Below are positions 25,420 to 34,656 of a stretch of 64,000 nucleotides of DNA, one piece after another; the stretch's first letter is position 1; every line of letters starts with the position of its first letter. The notes beneath the pieces are model-generated. The model saw nothing but the letters and a program-made list of their open reading frames with translations. It had not been told where the DNA came from and ran no database searches. Position numbers and translations under genes: made by a program. Location: NCBI RefSeq assembly GCF_000472525.1, contig NZ_AWZT01000017.1:18059-82058 (forward strand). The letters run 5' to 3'. The DNA comes from Paraburkholderia dilworthii (GTDB taxonomy: Bacteria > Pseudomonadota > Gammaproteobacteria > Burkholderiales > Burkholderiaceae).

Positions 25420-27873
25420 TCAGCCCAGGCTGAGCGGATTCACACGCCAGATCTCGCGGGCATATTCGCTGATCGTCCGATCCGACGAAAACTGGCCCAT
25501 GCCTGCCACATTGTCGATCGCGCTTTGAGTCCACGCGTGCTTGTCGACGAAACGCGCATCCACCTCATTTTGCGCCTTCGCAAACGCGGCGAAATCGGCA
25601 AGCACCATGTAGTGATCGCCCCAGTCCACCAGCGTGTGGAAAATATCGGAGAAGCGCAACGGATCGTCGGGCGAGAAATAGCCGCTGCGGATCTGGTCGA
25701 GCGCCATGCGCAGTTCGGCGTTTTCCTCGTAAACTTGCCGCGGGCGGTAGCCGCTCGCGCGCAGGTCGTCCACTTCGTCCGCCGTATGACCGAAGATGAA
25801 AATATTCTCGCGGCCCACGGCGTCGCAGATTTCGATGTTCGCACCGTCCATCGTGCCGATCGTCAACGCACCGTTGAGCGCGAGCTTCATGTTGCCGGTG
25901 CCCGAGGCTTCAGTGCCGGCCATCGAAATCTGCTCGGACAGATCGGCGGCAGGAATAATCAGTTCCGCTACGCTCACGCCGTAGTTCGGCACGAACACCA
26001 CTTTCAGGCGGTCGCCGATCAGCGGGTCGTGATTGACCTTCTGGCTCACATCGCCGATCAGTTTGATGATCGTCTTCGCCATCCGGTAAGCGGATGCGGC
26101 CTTGCCGGCGAACATCACGACGCGCGGCACCCAGTCGCGCTCCGGGTTCGCGCGAATCTGGTTGTAGCGCACGATCACATGCAGCACGTTCAGCAACTGC
26201 CGCTTGTATTCATGGATGCGCTTCACCTGCAAATCGAACAGTGCATCGGGATTGAAATGCAGCTTCGTGTGATGCGCAAGCCGCTGCACTAGCCGCAACT
26301 TGTTTTGCCGCTTCGCTTCACGGAATGCCTCGACGAATCCGCTGTCATCGCGCAATTCGCGCAATTGCTCCAACTCGAACAGATTGCCCCGCCAATGCGT
26401 GCCGATCCGCTGATCGATCAGCGACGACAACGAAGGACTCGCTTGCGAAAGCCAGCGCCGCGGCGTAATGCCGTTCGTCACATTCGTGAAGCGGTCGGGA
26501 TAGATGCGCGCGAAATCCGCGAAGATGTCGCGCGTCATCAGTTGCGAATGCAGCTTCGACACGCCGTTCACCTTGTGGCTCGCGACAATCGCCAGATACG
26601 CCATGCGCACGCGCCGCTGACCGTATTCGTCGACAAGAGAAATGCGGCGGATCATGTCGGCGTCGTGGCCCGAATGCTCGCTCACATGCTTGAGAAATCC
26701 GGCATTGATTTCGAAGATGATCTCCAGGTGCCGCGGCAACAGCCGCGACAGCATCTCCACGTCCCATGTTTCGAGCGCTTCGGGCATTAGCGTGTGATTC
26801 GTGTACGAGAAGATCTGCGTGACGTGTTTCCATGCCTTGTCCCACGGCAAATGGTGCACGTCCACGAGCAAACGCATTAACTCCGGTATCGCCAGCACGG
26901 GGTGCGTATCGTTCAGATGCACCGCCACTTTTTCGGAGAAGCGCCCGAACGTGCTGTGCGTGCGCTGATAGCGGCGAATCAGATCCTGCATGGTCGCCGA
27001 AACGAAAAAGTACTCCTGACGCAACCGCAGTTCGCGGCCCGCCGGCGTCGAGTCGTCCGGATATAGCAAGCGCGACACGTTCTCCGACATGTTCTTCGTG
27101 TCCACCGCATTGCGATAGTCGCCGCGGTTGAACGCGCCGAGGTCGAGTTCATCGGTCGCGCGCGCGGACCACAGGCGCAGCGTGTTGGTCGCGTCCGTCG
27201 CGTAGCCCGGAATCACCGTGTCATAAGCGGTCGCGTTCACATGCTCCGTATCGATCCATTCGACCTGGTCGCCCCGCTGCACGGTGCGCCCGCCGAAGTG
27301 CACCGTGTACTTGATTTCGGGCCTAGGAAATTCCCACGGATTGCCCGCGCGCAACCAGTAGTCCGGCGCCTCGACCTGCTCGCCGTTGACGATCTCCTGA
27401 CGGAACATGCCGTATTCATAACGGATGCCGTAGCCGAAGCCGGGAATGCCGAGCGTCGCCATCGAATCGAGAAAACACGCGGCTAGCCGGCCCAGACCGC
27501 CATTGCCGAGTGCGGCGTCGGGTTCGATGTCGATGAGCGCTTCCATGTCGACGCCGAGACTCGCCAACGCTTCCTTCATCTGATCGTGGATGCCCAGCGC
27601 GAGCAACGCGTTCGTAAAGGTACGGCCGATCAGGAATTCCATCGACAGGTAGTAGACGCGCTTCACGTCCTGCTCGTATTGCAGGCGGGTGGTTTTCATC
27701 CAGCGCGCGACGAGCCGGTCGCGCACGGCAAGCGCCGCGGCGTGCAGCCAGTCATGCGGATGCGCGGTGACGGCGTCCTTGCCGACGCCGTACATCATGC
27801 GATTGGAAATTGAGCGCCGTAGCGCGTCGACGGTACTGTTGAGCTGGTCGAATTCCAGATCGACGGCGGTCAT
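25420..27873 (-). CDS. glgP: glycogen/maltodextrin phosphorylase
   Basis: An 817-residue alpha-glucan phosphorylase (GT35) that releases glucose-1-phosphate from glycogen or maltodextrins using phosphate and pyridoxal phosphate. The PLP lysine is K663 in EASGTGNMKLALNGA, matching the position in E. coli GlgP. Other signatures are YLSMEFLIGR, GNGGLGRLAACFLDS, HLNDTHP and VNDDPLIGDRLKV-like (HDPLIGDRLKVVFVPNY). The ATG at 27873 has GGAGG 5-9 bases upstream and gives the usual length; the frame stays open upstream but is not conserved-looking. It is monocistronic, with no glg genes beside it, so it may serve glycogen or trehalose-linked glucan turnover. Confidence 0.96.
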   Translation of the reverse strand: MTAVDLEFDQLNSTVDALRRSISNRMMYGVGKDAVTAHPHDWLHAAALAVRDRLVARWMKTTRLQYEQDVKRVYYLSMEFLIGRTFTNALLALGIHDQMKEALASLGVDMEALIDIEPDAALGNGGLGRLAACFLDSMATLGIPGFGYGIRYEYGMFRQEIVNGEQVEAPDYWLRAGNPWEFPRPEIKYTVHFGGRTVQRGDQVEWIDTEHVNATAYDTVIPGYATDATNTLRLWSARATDELDLGAFNRGDYRNAVDTKNMSENVSRLLYPDDSTPAGRELRLRQEYFFVSATMQDLIRRYQRTHSTFGRFSEKVAVHLNDTHPVLAIPELMRLLVDVHHLPWDKAWKHVTQIFSYTNHTLMPEALETWDVEMLSRLLPRHLEIIFEINAGFLKHVSEHSGHDADMIRRISLVDEYGQRRVRMAYLAIVASHKVNGVSKLHSQLMTRDIFADFARIYPDRFTNVTNGITPRRWLSQASPSLSSLIDQRIGTHWRGNLFELEQLRELRDDSGFVEAFREAKRQNKLRLVQRLAHHTKLHFNPDALFDLQVKRIHEYKRQLLNVLHVIVRYNQIRANPERDWVPRVVMFAGKAASAYRMAKTIIKLIGDVSQKVNHDPLIGDRLKVVFVPNYGVSVAELIIPAADLSEQISMAGTEASGTGNMKLALNGALTIGTMDGANIEICDAVGRENIFIFGHTADEVDDLRASGYRPRQVYEENAELRMALDQIRSGYFSPDDPLRFSDIFHTLVDWGDHYMVLADFAAFAKAQNEVDARFVDKHAWTQSAIDNVAGMGQFSSDRTISEYAREIWRVNPLSLG

Positions 27874-28589
27874 CGAAGCCTCCGGGGTAAAACGCTGCGG
27901 CATGCGCGAACCGCACAGATGACGGACGGGAGGCGCGTGCCGGTCAGGCGGGTTAAGAATCAGAGTAGGACATTTTACGACGCCCGGTTGCCCGGGAGCG
28001 CGGGTGCTGGTCACGCACATGCCATGCCCGCTTGTCTGCGCGGCCACGTACAGAGACGGCAGCTTTTGCGCACGCGCGCGGTGCACGGCGCACGTAGCCG
28101 GCACTGCGCGCGTGCATCGCGTTCTCACGAGACATAGATATCAAAGTGTGAAGGCGTGAGGTGCGAGCGTGACACGGTGCGACGCGAATCGCGTGACACC
28201 ATGCAATTATTTTTTCGGCGCATGACGTTCGCATGACCGGAGCAAGTGATTGGATGGAGGCTTTATCTGCCTGACGCCTGCCGATGCGCGCATCCAGCGA
28301 ACAAGAGCAAGGATGCCGCGTGCGCAGTCGACGGTGGCGGCGCACATCAACTCGAGCACAGGTCGCGGGGCTGACAGTTAGTTGCATACGCATGCAATTT
28401 CATTGTCCTTACAGCGCGCGCGTGCGATGCAGGATTTCCGCGCCTCTGTAACAATCGCTACATTCGCCGCGCGGCGGCCTGCTGTTCGCTCACAGGCCCG
28501 CGCTCCTGCAATTCGCATAACCTTGCCACTCGCGCGCCGCGTATCCATCAAGCGGCGCGTGGACCCGCATACACTCGACGAGCCACGCC
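27874..28589. other. intergenic region between glgP and the MFS gene
   Basis: About 715 bases between divergent genes, the longest gap apart from the efflux/DUF4148 gap. The translated frames are Arg/Cys-rich and unconvincing, so I see no gene. An A/T-richer patch (28200-28220, ATTATTTTTTCGG) and another near 28395 may be promoter parts. Nothing else recognisable. Confidence 0.4.
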
Positions 28590-30011
28590 TTGTCCGACAA
28601 GCTCAGCGCCGCCTCCGCGCCCCCCTTTCCCGCGGACGTCCCCATGTCCGCCGCCAACCGCCGCGCGATGGCCGCGATCATGCTCGCTGTCGCGCTTGCC
28701 ACGCTCGACACCGCGATCGCCAATACCGCGCTGCCCGCCATCGCCACCGATCTGCACGCGGCGCCGGCAGCGTCGGTGTGGATCATCAACGCTTATCAGC
28801 TCGCGATGGTCGCGACGCTGCTGCCGCTTGCAGCGCTCGGCGACATCGTCGGGCATCGGCGGATTTATATCGGCGGCATTGCGCTCTTTACGGTCGCGTC
28901 GCTCGCCTGCTCGATGGCGCCGACCTTGCCGATGCTGGCCGGCGCGCGCGTGCTGCAAGGCCTCGGAGCGAGCGCGATCATGAGCGTCAATACCGCGCTG
29001 ATCCGCTTCCTCTATCCGCCGCACCGGCTCGGACGCGGGCTCGGCACCAACGCGCTGATCGTCGGCGTGTCCTTCGCGGTGGGACCGACGGTGGCATCGC
29101 TGATCCTCTCCGTGGCGTCGTGGCCGTGGCTGTTCGCGGTCAATGTGCCGCTCGGTGTGCTGGCGCTGGCTTTTGCATGGCCCGCGCTGCCGCACACGGA
29201 GCGCGGCACGCACAACTTCGATCCGCTCGCCGCGCTGCTCAACGTGGTGACGTTCGCCGCGCTGATCTTTGCGCTCGGTGAAGCAGCCCAGCGCGCGTCG
29301 ACGCAACTCGTGCTGAGCGCCGCGGCGGTTGCCCTGATCTTCGGCCTGCTGCTGGTCCGGCGCGAAGCCGGCCACCCGGCGCCGATGCTGCCGGTCGATC
29401 TCTTCAAGCGGCCGGTGTTCGCACTGTCGGCGGTGACCGCCGTGTGTTCGTTCGCCGCGCAAGGCCTGGCGTTCGTCTCCCTGCCGTTCTATTTCGAGGA
29501 TGTGCTGCATCGCAGCCAGGTCGAAACCGGCTTTCTGATGACCCCGTGGCCGGTCGTCGTCGCATTGGCCGCGCCGCTGGCAGGCAGTCTGTCCGATCGC
29601 TATCCGCCTGGCCTGCTCGGCGCGGTCGGCCTCGCGGTGATGTCGGCGGGCATGGCCTCGCTCGCATTATTGCCGGCACATCCGCATGTGCTCGATATCG
29701 GCATTCGCATGGCGATCTGCGGCGCGGGTTTTGGCTTTTTCCAATCACCGAATCTCAAAGCGCTGATGGCGAGCGCGCCCCCCGAGCGCAGCGGCGGCGC
29801 GAGCGGCATCGTCGCGACGGCCCGGCTGCTCGGCCAGACGACCGGCGCGGCGCTGGTCGCGTTGAGCTTCGGGATCGCGGGCCGGCATGGACCGACGCTT
29901 GCGCTCGGCGCCGGCGCGTTCTTCGCAGGCGCGGCGAGTCTCGCGAGCGGCCTGCGGCTCTTTGCGCCGTCGCATCGCGCGGGCGTGCATGCGAAGGCGT
30001 TGGTGAAATGA
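28590..30011 (+). CDS. MFS exporter, DHA2-like
   Basis: A 473-residue major facilitator, starting at a TTG at 28590 (or at ATG 28644, 455 residues; neither has a clear ribosome site). About 12-14 hydrophobic segments are present. Typical DHA2 motifs include AALGDIVGHRRIYIGGI (motif A), ARVLQGLGASAIMSVNTALI (motif B/C region) and LATLDTAIANTALPAIA in the first helix. The family contains EmrB/QacA-like drug exporters. It has no regulator or adaptor gene next to it. The region upstream of ATG 28644 has strong coding-type codon bias, which favours the TTG start slightly. Confidence 0.9.
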   Translation: MSDKLSAASAPPFPADVPMSAANRRAMAAIMLAVALATLDTAIANTALPAIATDLHAAPAASVWIINAYQLAMVATLLPLAALGDIVGHRRIYIGGIALFTVASLACSMAPTLPMLAGARVLQGLGASAIMSVNTALIRFLYPPHRLGRGLGTNALIVGVSFAVGPTVASLILSVASWPWLFAVNVPLGVLALAFAWPALPHTERGTHNFDPLAALLNVVTFAALIFALGEAAQRASTQLVLSAAAVALIFGLLLVRREAGHPAPMLPVDLFKRPVFALSAVTAVCSFAAQGLAFVSLPFYFEDVLHRSQVETGFLMTPWPVVVALAAPLAGSLSDRYPPGLLGAVGLAVMSAGMASLALLPAHPHVLDIGIRMAICGAGFGFFQSPNLKALMASAPPERSGGASGIVATARLLGQTTGAALVALSFGIAGRHGPTLALGAGAFFAGAASLASGLRLFAPSHRAGVHAKALVK

Positions 30012-30012
30012 A

Positions 30013-30043
30013 AACGGGCGCGCTGTTGGACAGCGCGCCCGTT
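30013..30043 (+). terminator. terminator after the MFS gene
   Basis: Perfect 13-bp stem AACGGGCGCGCTG (30013-30025) and its complement (30031-30043) with a 5-base loop, immediately after the stop codon. It is followed by a T/C-rich run rather than a clean T run. Confidence 0.75.
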
Positions 30044-30064
30044 CTCCTCGCTTGATTTCAGTTC

Positions 30065-30170
30065 TTGCCGTTCGCTTGCCGCTTGATTTCAGTTTGATTG
30101 CCGCTCGTTTGCCGCTCGTTTGCCGCTCGTTTGCCGCTTGATCGCCGCTCGATCTCCGCTCGATCGCCAG
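30065..30170. repeat. 11-bp tandem repeat TTGCCGCTCGT
   Basis: Three exact head-to-tail copies of TTGCCGCTCGT at 30098-30130, followed by variant copies (TTGCCGCTTGA, TCGCCGCTCGA, TCTCCGCTCGA) to about 30165 and preceded by two degenerate copies from 30065. The array lies between a terminator and the end of the threonine aldolase gene, outside coding sequence. Confidence 0.85.
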
Positions 30171-30283
30171 CCTGAGCACGACGGGACGGGCACCGCGCGA
30201 TGCCGCTCCGCTGCGGCGATCAACGTGTCGCGGTGCTCTGCGCGCGACACCTCCTGCTCTCTGGCCGCCGGAGCACCACTCGA

Positions 30284-31291
30284 TCAACGCGCGGCGAAAT
30301 AGCCCTTCACTGCCGCGATAAACGTGTCGATGTCCGCGCGCGACACGTCCTTATGCGTGACGAACCGTGACGCATACAGCATCTGCGTGAGGATGCCGCG
30401 CTCCTGAAGCCATGCTTCGAGCGGCGCGCAGTGCTGTTGCGCAAACTGCGCGAACACCATGTTGGTCGCAACCGACTGCACCTTGACCTGCTCGATGGCT
30501 TCCAGACCCGCCGCCAGATGCGCGGCGTTCGCGTGGTCGTCGGCGAGACGCTCGACGTTGTGATCGAGCGCGTACAGGCAAGCCGCCGCGAGCACGCCCG
30601 CCTGGCGCATGCCGCCGCCGAGCACCTTGCGCCAGCGGTGCGCGACCTCGATCAGCGCGCGGCTGCCGACCAGCACCGAACCGACCGGCGCGCCCAGGCC
30701 TTTCGAAAAGCAGATCGAAACCGAATCGAACGGCGCGCATAAGGCCGCAACCGGCTTGCCCGACGCGACCGCCGCGTTGTAGACGCGCGCGCCGTCGAGG
30801 TGAGCCGACAAGCCCCGTTCGCGCGCAAGCTGCACCGCCTCGGCGACATAAGCCTCGGGCAGCACTTTGCCGCCGATGGTGTTTTCCAGCGCCAGCAGCC
30901 GCGTGCGCGCAAAGTGGTTGTCGATCGGTTTGATCGCGGCCGCGATCTTCTCGAGCGGGATCGAACCGTCAGCGGCATTTTCGAGCGGTTGCGGCTGGAT
31001 GCTGCCGAGCACCGCCGCGCCGCCGCCTTCGTATTTGTATGTGTGGGCCAACTGGCCGACGATGTATTCGTCGCCGCGCGCGCAATGCGCCATCAGCGCC
31101 GCGAGATTGCTTTGCGTGCCGCTCGGAAAGAACAGCCCGGCCTCCTTGCCGGTGCGTTCGGCGAGCGTCGACTGCAAACGCAGCACGGTCGGGTCGTCGC
31201 CCCAGACGTCGTCGCCCACTTCGGCGGCGGACATGGCCGCGAGCATCGCCGGGGTCGGACGGGTTACGGTATCGCTGCGCAAATCGATCAT
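30284..31291 (-). CDS. ltaE: low-specificity L-threonine aldolase
   Basis: A 335-residue PLP enzyme splitting L-threonine or L-allo-threonine into glycine and acetaldehyde. The N-terminus MIDLRSDTVTRPTPAM is the family opening, which fixes the ATG at 31291. The PLP lysine is K197 in SICFSKGLGAPVGS, and substrate-pocket stretches GDDVWGDDP and HLDGARVYNA are present. The family's usual length is 330-350. A frame open upstream to 31399 gives no conserved residues. It is monocistronic, with tandem repeats on both flanks. Confidence 0.95.
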   Translation of the reverse strand: MIDLRSDTVTRPTPAMLAAMSAAEVGDDVWGDDPTVLRLQSTLAERTGKEAGLFFPSGTQSNLAALMAHCARGDEYIVGQLAHTYKYEGGGAAVLGSIQPQPLENAADGSIPLEKIAAAIKPIDNHFARTRLLALENTIGGKVLPEAYVAEAVQLARERGLSAHLDGARVYNAAVASGKPVAALCAPFDSVSICFSKGLGAPVGSVLVGSRALIEVAHRWRKVLGGGMRQAGVLAAACLYALDHNVERLADDHANAAHLAAGLEAIEQVKVQSVATNMVFAQFAQQHCAPLEAWLQERGILTQMLYASRFVTHKDVSRADIDTFIAAVKGYFAAR

Positions 31292-31570
31292 TGTGTGTCC
31301 CTGTGCGTCTTTCGTGTGAGAGGCCATGAGGATCGGGCGGCTCGCCGCGTCCGCTTGCAACAGCGGCAACGACAGCAGTGGCGCCGGCTCGTGAGCCACA
31401 CAGTGTATTCAATTCGCGCGACCCTCGCAGGGCGGCGTCACAGTACTTTCAACGGCGCCGCCGGAGTTAACCGCGGCTCGACTTGGGCTCAACTTGAGCT
31501 TAGCCCAGGCTTTAAACTGGGGCTCAACGCTCGCTTAACTCAAGCTCGACGGCGCTGAGTCCGCGTCCGA
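31292..31570. other. intergenic, A+T-poor, minor repeats
   Basis: No gene. The sequence after about 31470 contains imperfect copies of short GCTCAACTTGAGC-like and GGGCTCAAC-like words leading into the tandem array that starts at 31571. The promoter of ltaE should be just upstream of 31291. Confidence 0.4.
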
Positions 31571-31680
31571 CCCCGTTCAAGCCAAGCTCACCCCCCGTTC
31601 AAACCGGACTCAGGCTCCCGTTCAAACCGGGCTCGCTTCCCCTTCAGGCCGGCTCACTCCCCGTTCAAGCCACGCTCAGC
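31571..31680. repeat. degenerate tandem repeat of about 22 bp, five copies
   Basis: Copies begin at 31571, 31593, 31617, 31639 and 31659. The consensus is CCCCGTTCAAACCGGGCTCA (copies 20-24 bases long). The last copy overlaps the stop codon of the LysM/LytM gene (stop at 31676-31678). The repeat is non-coding and is not a CRISPR, since there are no spacers. Confidence 0.85.
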
Positions 31681-32443
31681 CGCCCGGCTTCGGTAGCCAC
31701 GCGAGCGGATCCACCGGCTGGCCGTTCTGGCGGACCTCGAACTGGATCGACGCGACGCCGCGGCTATCCACGCCCACTTCCCCGATAGTCTGCCCTTGCG
31801 CTACCGCATCGCCTTCCTTGACGAGCAACGTGCTGTTCTGCCCGTAAGCGGTGATCAGCGAGTCGTCGTGCTTGATGATGATGAGCGGGCCGTATGCCTC
31901 GATGCCCGACCCCGCGTAGACCACGCGGCCGGTGGCGGCTGCCTTGACTGGATCGCCTGGACGCCCGCCGATCACGATGCCGTTCGACTTGCCTGCGACG
32001 AACGTCTTCAGAATCGGCCCTCGCAACGGCCATTGCAGCACGCCCTGTTGCGGTGCGGCGGACGCCGTGGGCGCGCCCGGCGCTGTCGGCGCATTCGGCG
32101 TCACGCCGACAGGCGGCGCGACAACGCTGCCGGACGCCATCGGCGGAGAAACGCGCAGCACCTGTCCGGGAGCGACGGCTGCGTTGACTGGCAGGCCGTT
32201 CCAGGTCGCGATGTCCTGCGGCTTGTGTCCATATGCCGATGCAATTCCGGGGAGCGTATCGCCTGGATTCACGCGATAAAAACCGGCCGGCACCGGCACC
32301 GTGCTGAGCGTGGTCGGCCGCGACTGCGTGTTGCCGTAAAACGGCGTGTTGTCCCACGGCATGCTGGTGCAGCCGTTCAGTATCATGCCTAGCGCGGCAG
32401 TCGCCAGCACACGGGGCCCCGTCAGTTGCCACGGTCTCGTCAT
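31676..32443 (-). CDS. LysM/LytM-domain lipoprotein (NlpD-type, apparently inactive)
   Basis: A 255-residue outer-membrane lipoprotein. The lipobox LNGC puts the lipidated Cys at 25. LysM covers about residues 48-92 (YRVNPGDTLPGIASAYG, NGLPVNAAVAPGQVLRV), followed by a Pro/Ala/Thr-rich linker and a LytM/M23 domain (about 135-250). Zinc ligands are missing: the usual H..GxD is replaced by NGIVIGG and the HxH of the second motif by AYGQN, as in activating (non-peptidase) factors such as NlpD, which stimulate AmiC amidases during daughter-cell separation. ATG 32443 has GAGGG nearby. In Burkholderia the canonical nlpD is usually beside rpoS and surE; this one is not, so it is probably a paralogue. 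Confidence 0.85.
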   Translation of the reverse strand: MTRPWQLTGPRVLATAALGMILNGCTSMPWDNTPFYGNTQSRPTTLSTVPVPAGFYRVNPGDTLPGIASAYGHKPQDIATWNGLPVNAAVAPGQVLRVSPPMASGSVVAPPVGVTPNAPTAPGAPTASAAPQQGVLQWPLRGPILKTFVAGKSNGIVIGGRPGDPVKAAATGRVVYAGSGIEAYGPLIIIKHDDSLITAYGQNSTLLVKEGDAVAQGQTIGEVGVDSRGVASIQFEVRQNGQPVDPLAWLPKPGG

Positions 32444-32571
32444 GTGATTTCCCTCGACATTTTTTGGATTCAATCTTCTCATTCGATCGTCTTCAATCGA
32501 TGCCCTAGCACTTGCCGTGCCGCTGCCGGTACAGCAAGCCGCGGCCCGACACATTATCAGCCGCGCGTAAC

Positions 32572-32883
32572 TCAGACACTGCCCTCGGCTTCGACGACGA
32601 GAATGCGCGCCGCGCCGATCGGATGCGCCACGTGCTCAGTGCCCACGGATGCGTAGAACACATCGCCGGTTTCCAGAATAGCCGCCTGCTCGACGCCATC
32701 TTCGCGATAGCGCATCTCGACGCGACCGTCCAGCACGGCAAACACTTCCTCGCCGTCGTTCACGTGCCACTTGTACGGTTGATCGGTCCAATGCAGACGC
32801 GTCGTGATGCCGCCCATGTTGGCGATCTCGAGCGCGCCCCAGGCGCGCGTCGCGGTAAAGCCCTTACTGCGAATGATCTTCAT
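32572..32883 (-). CDS. cupin-domain protein
   Basis: A 103-residue single-domain cupin. The first metal-binding motif is YKWHVNDGEEVFAVLDGRVEM (G(X)5HXH-like, with one His) and the second is ETGDVFYASVGTEHVAHPIG, matching the G(X)5P..G..H pattern. The fold is a small beta barrel. No substrate is evident; most such proteins bind small molecules or act as isomerases/dioxygenases. ATG 32883 starts the cupin directly. The gene lies between nlpD-like and a divergent hypothetical gene. Confidence 0.82.
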   Translation of the reverse strand: MKIIRSKGFTATRAWGALEIANMGGITTRLHWTDQPYKWHVNDGEEVFAVLDGRVEMRYREDGVEQAAILETGDVFYASVGTEHVAHPIGAARILVVEAEGSV

Positions 32884-33151
32884 GGTTCCAGGACACTTGT
32901 AAAGACGGCGCTGCCTGGCGGCTGCCGCTATTTGAACCGTACGCGGCGCCCACGAAGGGCTCGCCGCGCCGACGCTTCGAGCGCCCATTATAAGTCGCGA
33001 CTCAAGCGGCACCTGTGGCGCGGCCCTTGCTCACGCAGGGGCGTTTGCGCAATGGTGTGAGCATTGAAACCTTTGGACGCTCGCCTATACTCAACCTTGC
33101 TGCGCCCAGGCGGTGCGGACTAAAACGACCGGATCCCGCAAGGAGTCGTCG

Positions 33152-33469
33152 ATGAATAAAGCCACATTTCTGGCCGTGCAACTGAACGTCGACGACGTGG
33201 CCGGGTCGCCCGGACTGGCCGAATTGTTGAACACGCACCTGATTTTTGCCGCCGATGTTGCCGAAGCCGCCGACGCGCTCGTGCAGCTCGCCAGCATCGC
33301 GGGACTGTCGGGCGGCGTCGAGGCGCGCGTCGAGATTCCCGCGGTAGCCCTCGAGCGGCTGCGCGAGGCGCTCGACATTCTGAGCGGCTACGACGAATCG
33401 TGGCTGCTTGCGCTCGAACCGAGCCGCGCGCTATTCGACGACATCGGCAGGCATCGCACCCTGCATTGA
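33152..33469 (+). CDS. hypothetical small acidic protein
   Basis: 105 residues beginning MNKATFLAVQLNVDDVAGSP, with an excellent ribosome site (AAGGAG) 7 bases before the ATG at 33152. The sequence is Ala/Leu/Glu-rich, mostly helical (about residues 20-60 and 65-95), without cysteines or signal peptide. I recognise no family. The strong ribosome site and codon bias make it a real gene. It is followed by the DUF2968 gene at 33645. Confidence 0.65.
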   Translation: MNKATFLAVQLNVDDVAGSPGLAELLNTHLIFAADVAEAADALVQLASIAGLSGGVEARVEIPAVALERLREALDILSGYDESWLLALEPSRALFDDIGRHRTLH

Positions 33470-33644
33470 GGCTGCGCTCGCAGACGATATCCGCAGGCAT
33501 GTGCAGCCCCGGCGCAACGCGGCACCTGTTCGCACGCGCCGTCGAGCCTTCGCTTTTCGCTCACCGCCCAAGCCGCCAGTTAGCCGGAACGCTTCATTGC
33601 CGGCGCCGTCTGGCCGTTCCGGGCAGTCAACCGGAGGAACCGCC

Positions 33645-34451
33645 GTGAAAAGTCTCCTGAACCGCCGTAGCGTGCTGGCAGGCCCATCGCATGTCGTCAG
33701 GGTCGCGCAGGACAATGCCAACGCTTCAGTCTCGCCTGATGATGCCGATGATGCGTCGCCGGGCATGGCGTCCGAAGCGTCGTCTGACGGTGCGTCCCGT
33801 CTTGCGTCCGGTCTTGCGGCTGGCCTCGGGTCCGCCGGCTCGACGCAGGCCGCGGTGGCCCGCGGCGCCGCGCGTCCCGTGCTGACCTTGCGGCCCGTGC
33901 AGGCAGTGCCGTCGCAGGTCAGCGCGCGTGGCGTGCAGATCGCGAATACCGCCGAAGTCGAATGGCTTGCCGAAGAAGAGGCGCTCACGCCGTTTCGCGT
34001 GTTCCGCAGCTTCGCGTACTCGGTGAGCCTGCTGTTTCACGCGAAGGAGCTCGTGTACTACATCGCGCTATATCAGGACGGCGCGCTATGGCGCGCGCTG
34101 AAGGCGGCCGACCTCGAAGCGGCCGAGGCGGCCTTTCATCATTTCGAAGACCAGGCGACCCGGCTCTCGGACTGCGAAACCCGCCGCGCGCAACTCGAGG
34201 CGCAAAACGAGCAGTTGGCCCGCATGATCGCGCGTTCGGAAGCGCAAGCCGAACGGCTGCGCAGCGACTTGCAGCGGCGCGGCGCTCAGGAGCAGGCGGC
34301 GTCGAACCGGCAGCATCAGGTGCGCAAGGAAGTCGCACAACTCGAGGCCCAGCGCGTGGCCGCGCAAGCGCATCTGAACAAGGCGCATCGGCAGATGCAG
34401 CAGCTCAGTCTGGCCAGCAACGAAGCAATTCCGCACCTGCCGACCCGTTGA
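33645..34451 (+). CDS. DUF2968-like coiled-coil protein
   Basis: 268 residues from the GTG at 33645, preceded by GGAGG at the right distance; the frame is open well upstream (no Met leader there), so this start is preferred. Residues 1-85 are Ser/Asp/Ala-rich and likely disordered. Then a conserved block (VEWLAEEEALTPFRVFRSFAYSVSLLFHAKELVYYIALYQ) leads into a long coiled coil (about 165-260; EAQAERLRSDLQRRGAQEQAA). This arrangement matches DUF2968, a Burkholderia-enriched family of unknown function. It is cytoplasmic by prediction. A Rho-independent terminator follows. Confidence 0.8.
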   Translation: MKSLLNRRSVLAGPSHVVRVAQDNANASVSPDDADDASPGMASEASSDGASRLASGLAAGLGSAGSTQAAVARGAARPVLTLRPVQAVPSQVSARGVQIANTAEVEWLAEEEALTPFRVFRSFAYSVSLLFHAKELVYYIALYQDGALWRALKAADLEAAEAAFHHFEDQATRLSDCETRRAQLEAQNEQLARMIARSEAQAERLRSDLQRRGAQEQAASNRQHQVRKEVAQLEAQRVAAQAHLNKAHRQMQQLSLASNEAIPHLPTR

Positions 34452-34531
34452 TTCGCACGGATGCCCACGCGAGGCGGACGCGTTGCGTGGCATGCCCGCC
34501 TCCCGCTAGACGTTGTCAAACCGTAAACGGC

Positions 34532-34566
34532 AAACGCCGCCAAGGCGAAACCTTGGCGGCGTTTTT
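34532..34566 (+). terminator. Rho-independent terminator after the DUF2968 gene
   Basis: 14-bp stem AAACGCCGCCAAGG (34532-34545) with its complement (34551-34564), CGAAA loop, followed by T's at 34562-34566 (GTTTTT). Confidence 0.9.
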
Positions 34567-34656
34567 CGTATCGGCAGCGACCTGTCAGTCAGATGGCGCT
34601 TTTGATCTACTTCGGCGCGACCGGTTGTCCGATCGCTTGCTTAGCCAATTGCCGAA

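Noticed and set aside
27953..28393. 146-codon minus-strand frame upstream of glgP
   Set aside because: Arg/Cys/Ser-rich, unlike the codon bias of real genes here, and no motif; likely non-coding promoter region.
31571..31680. Possible CRISPR array
   Set aside because: Repeat units are contiguous and degenerate, with no unique spacers and no cas genes in the window.
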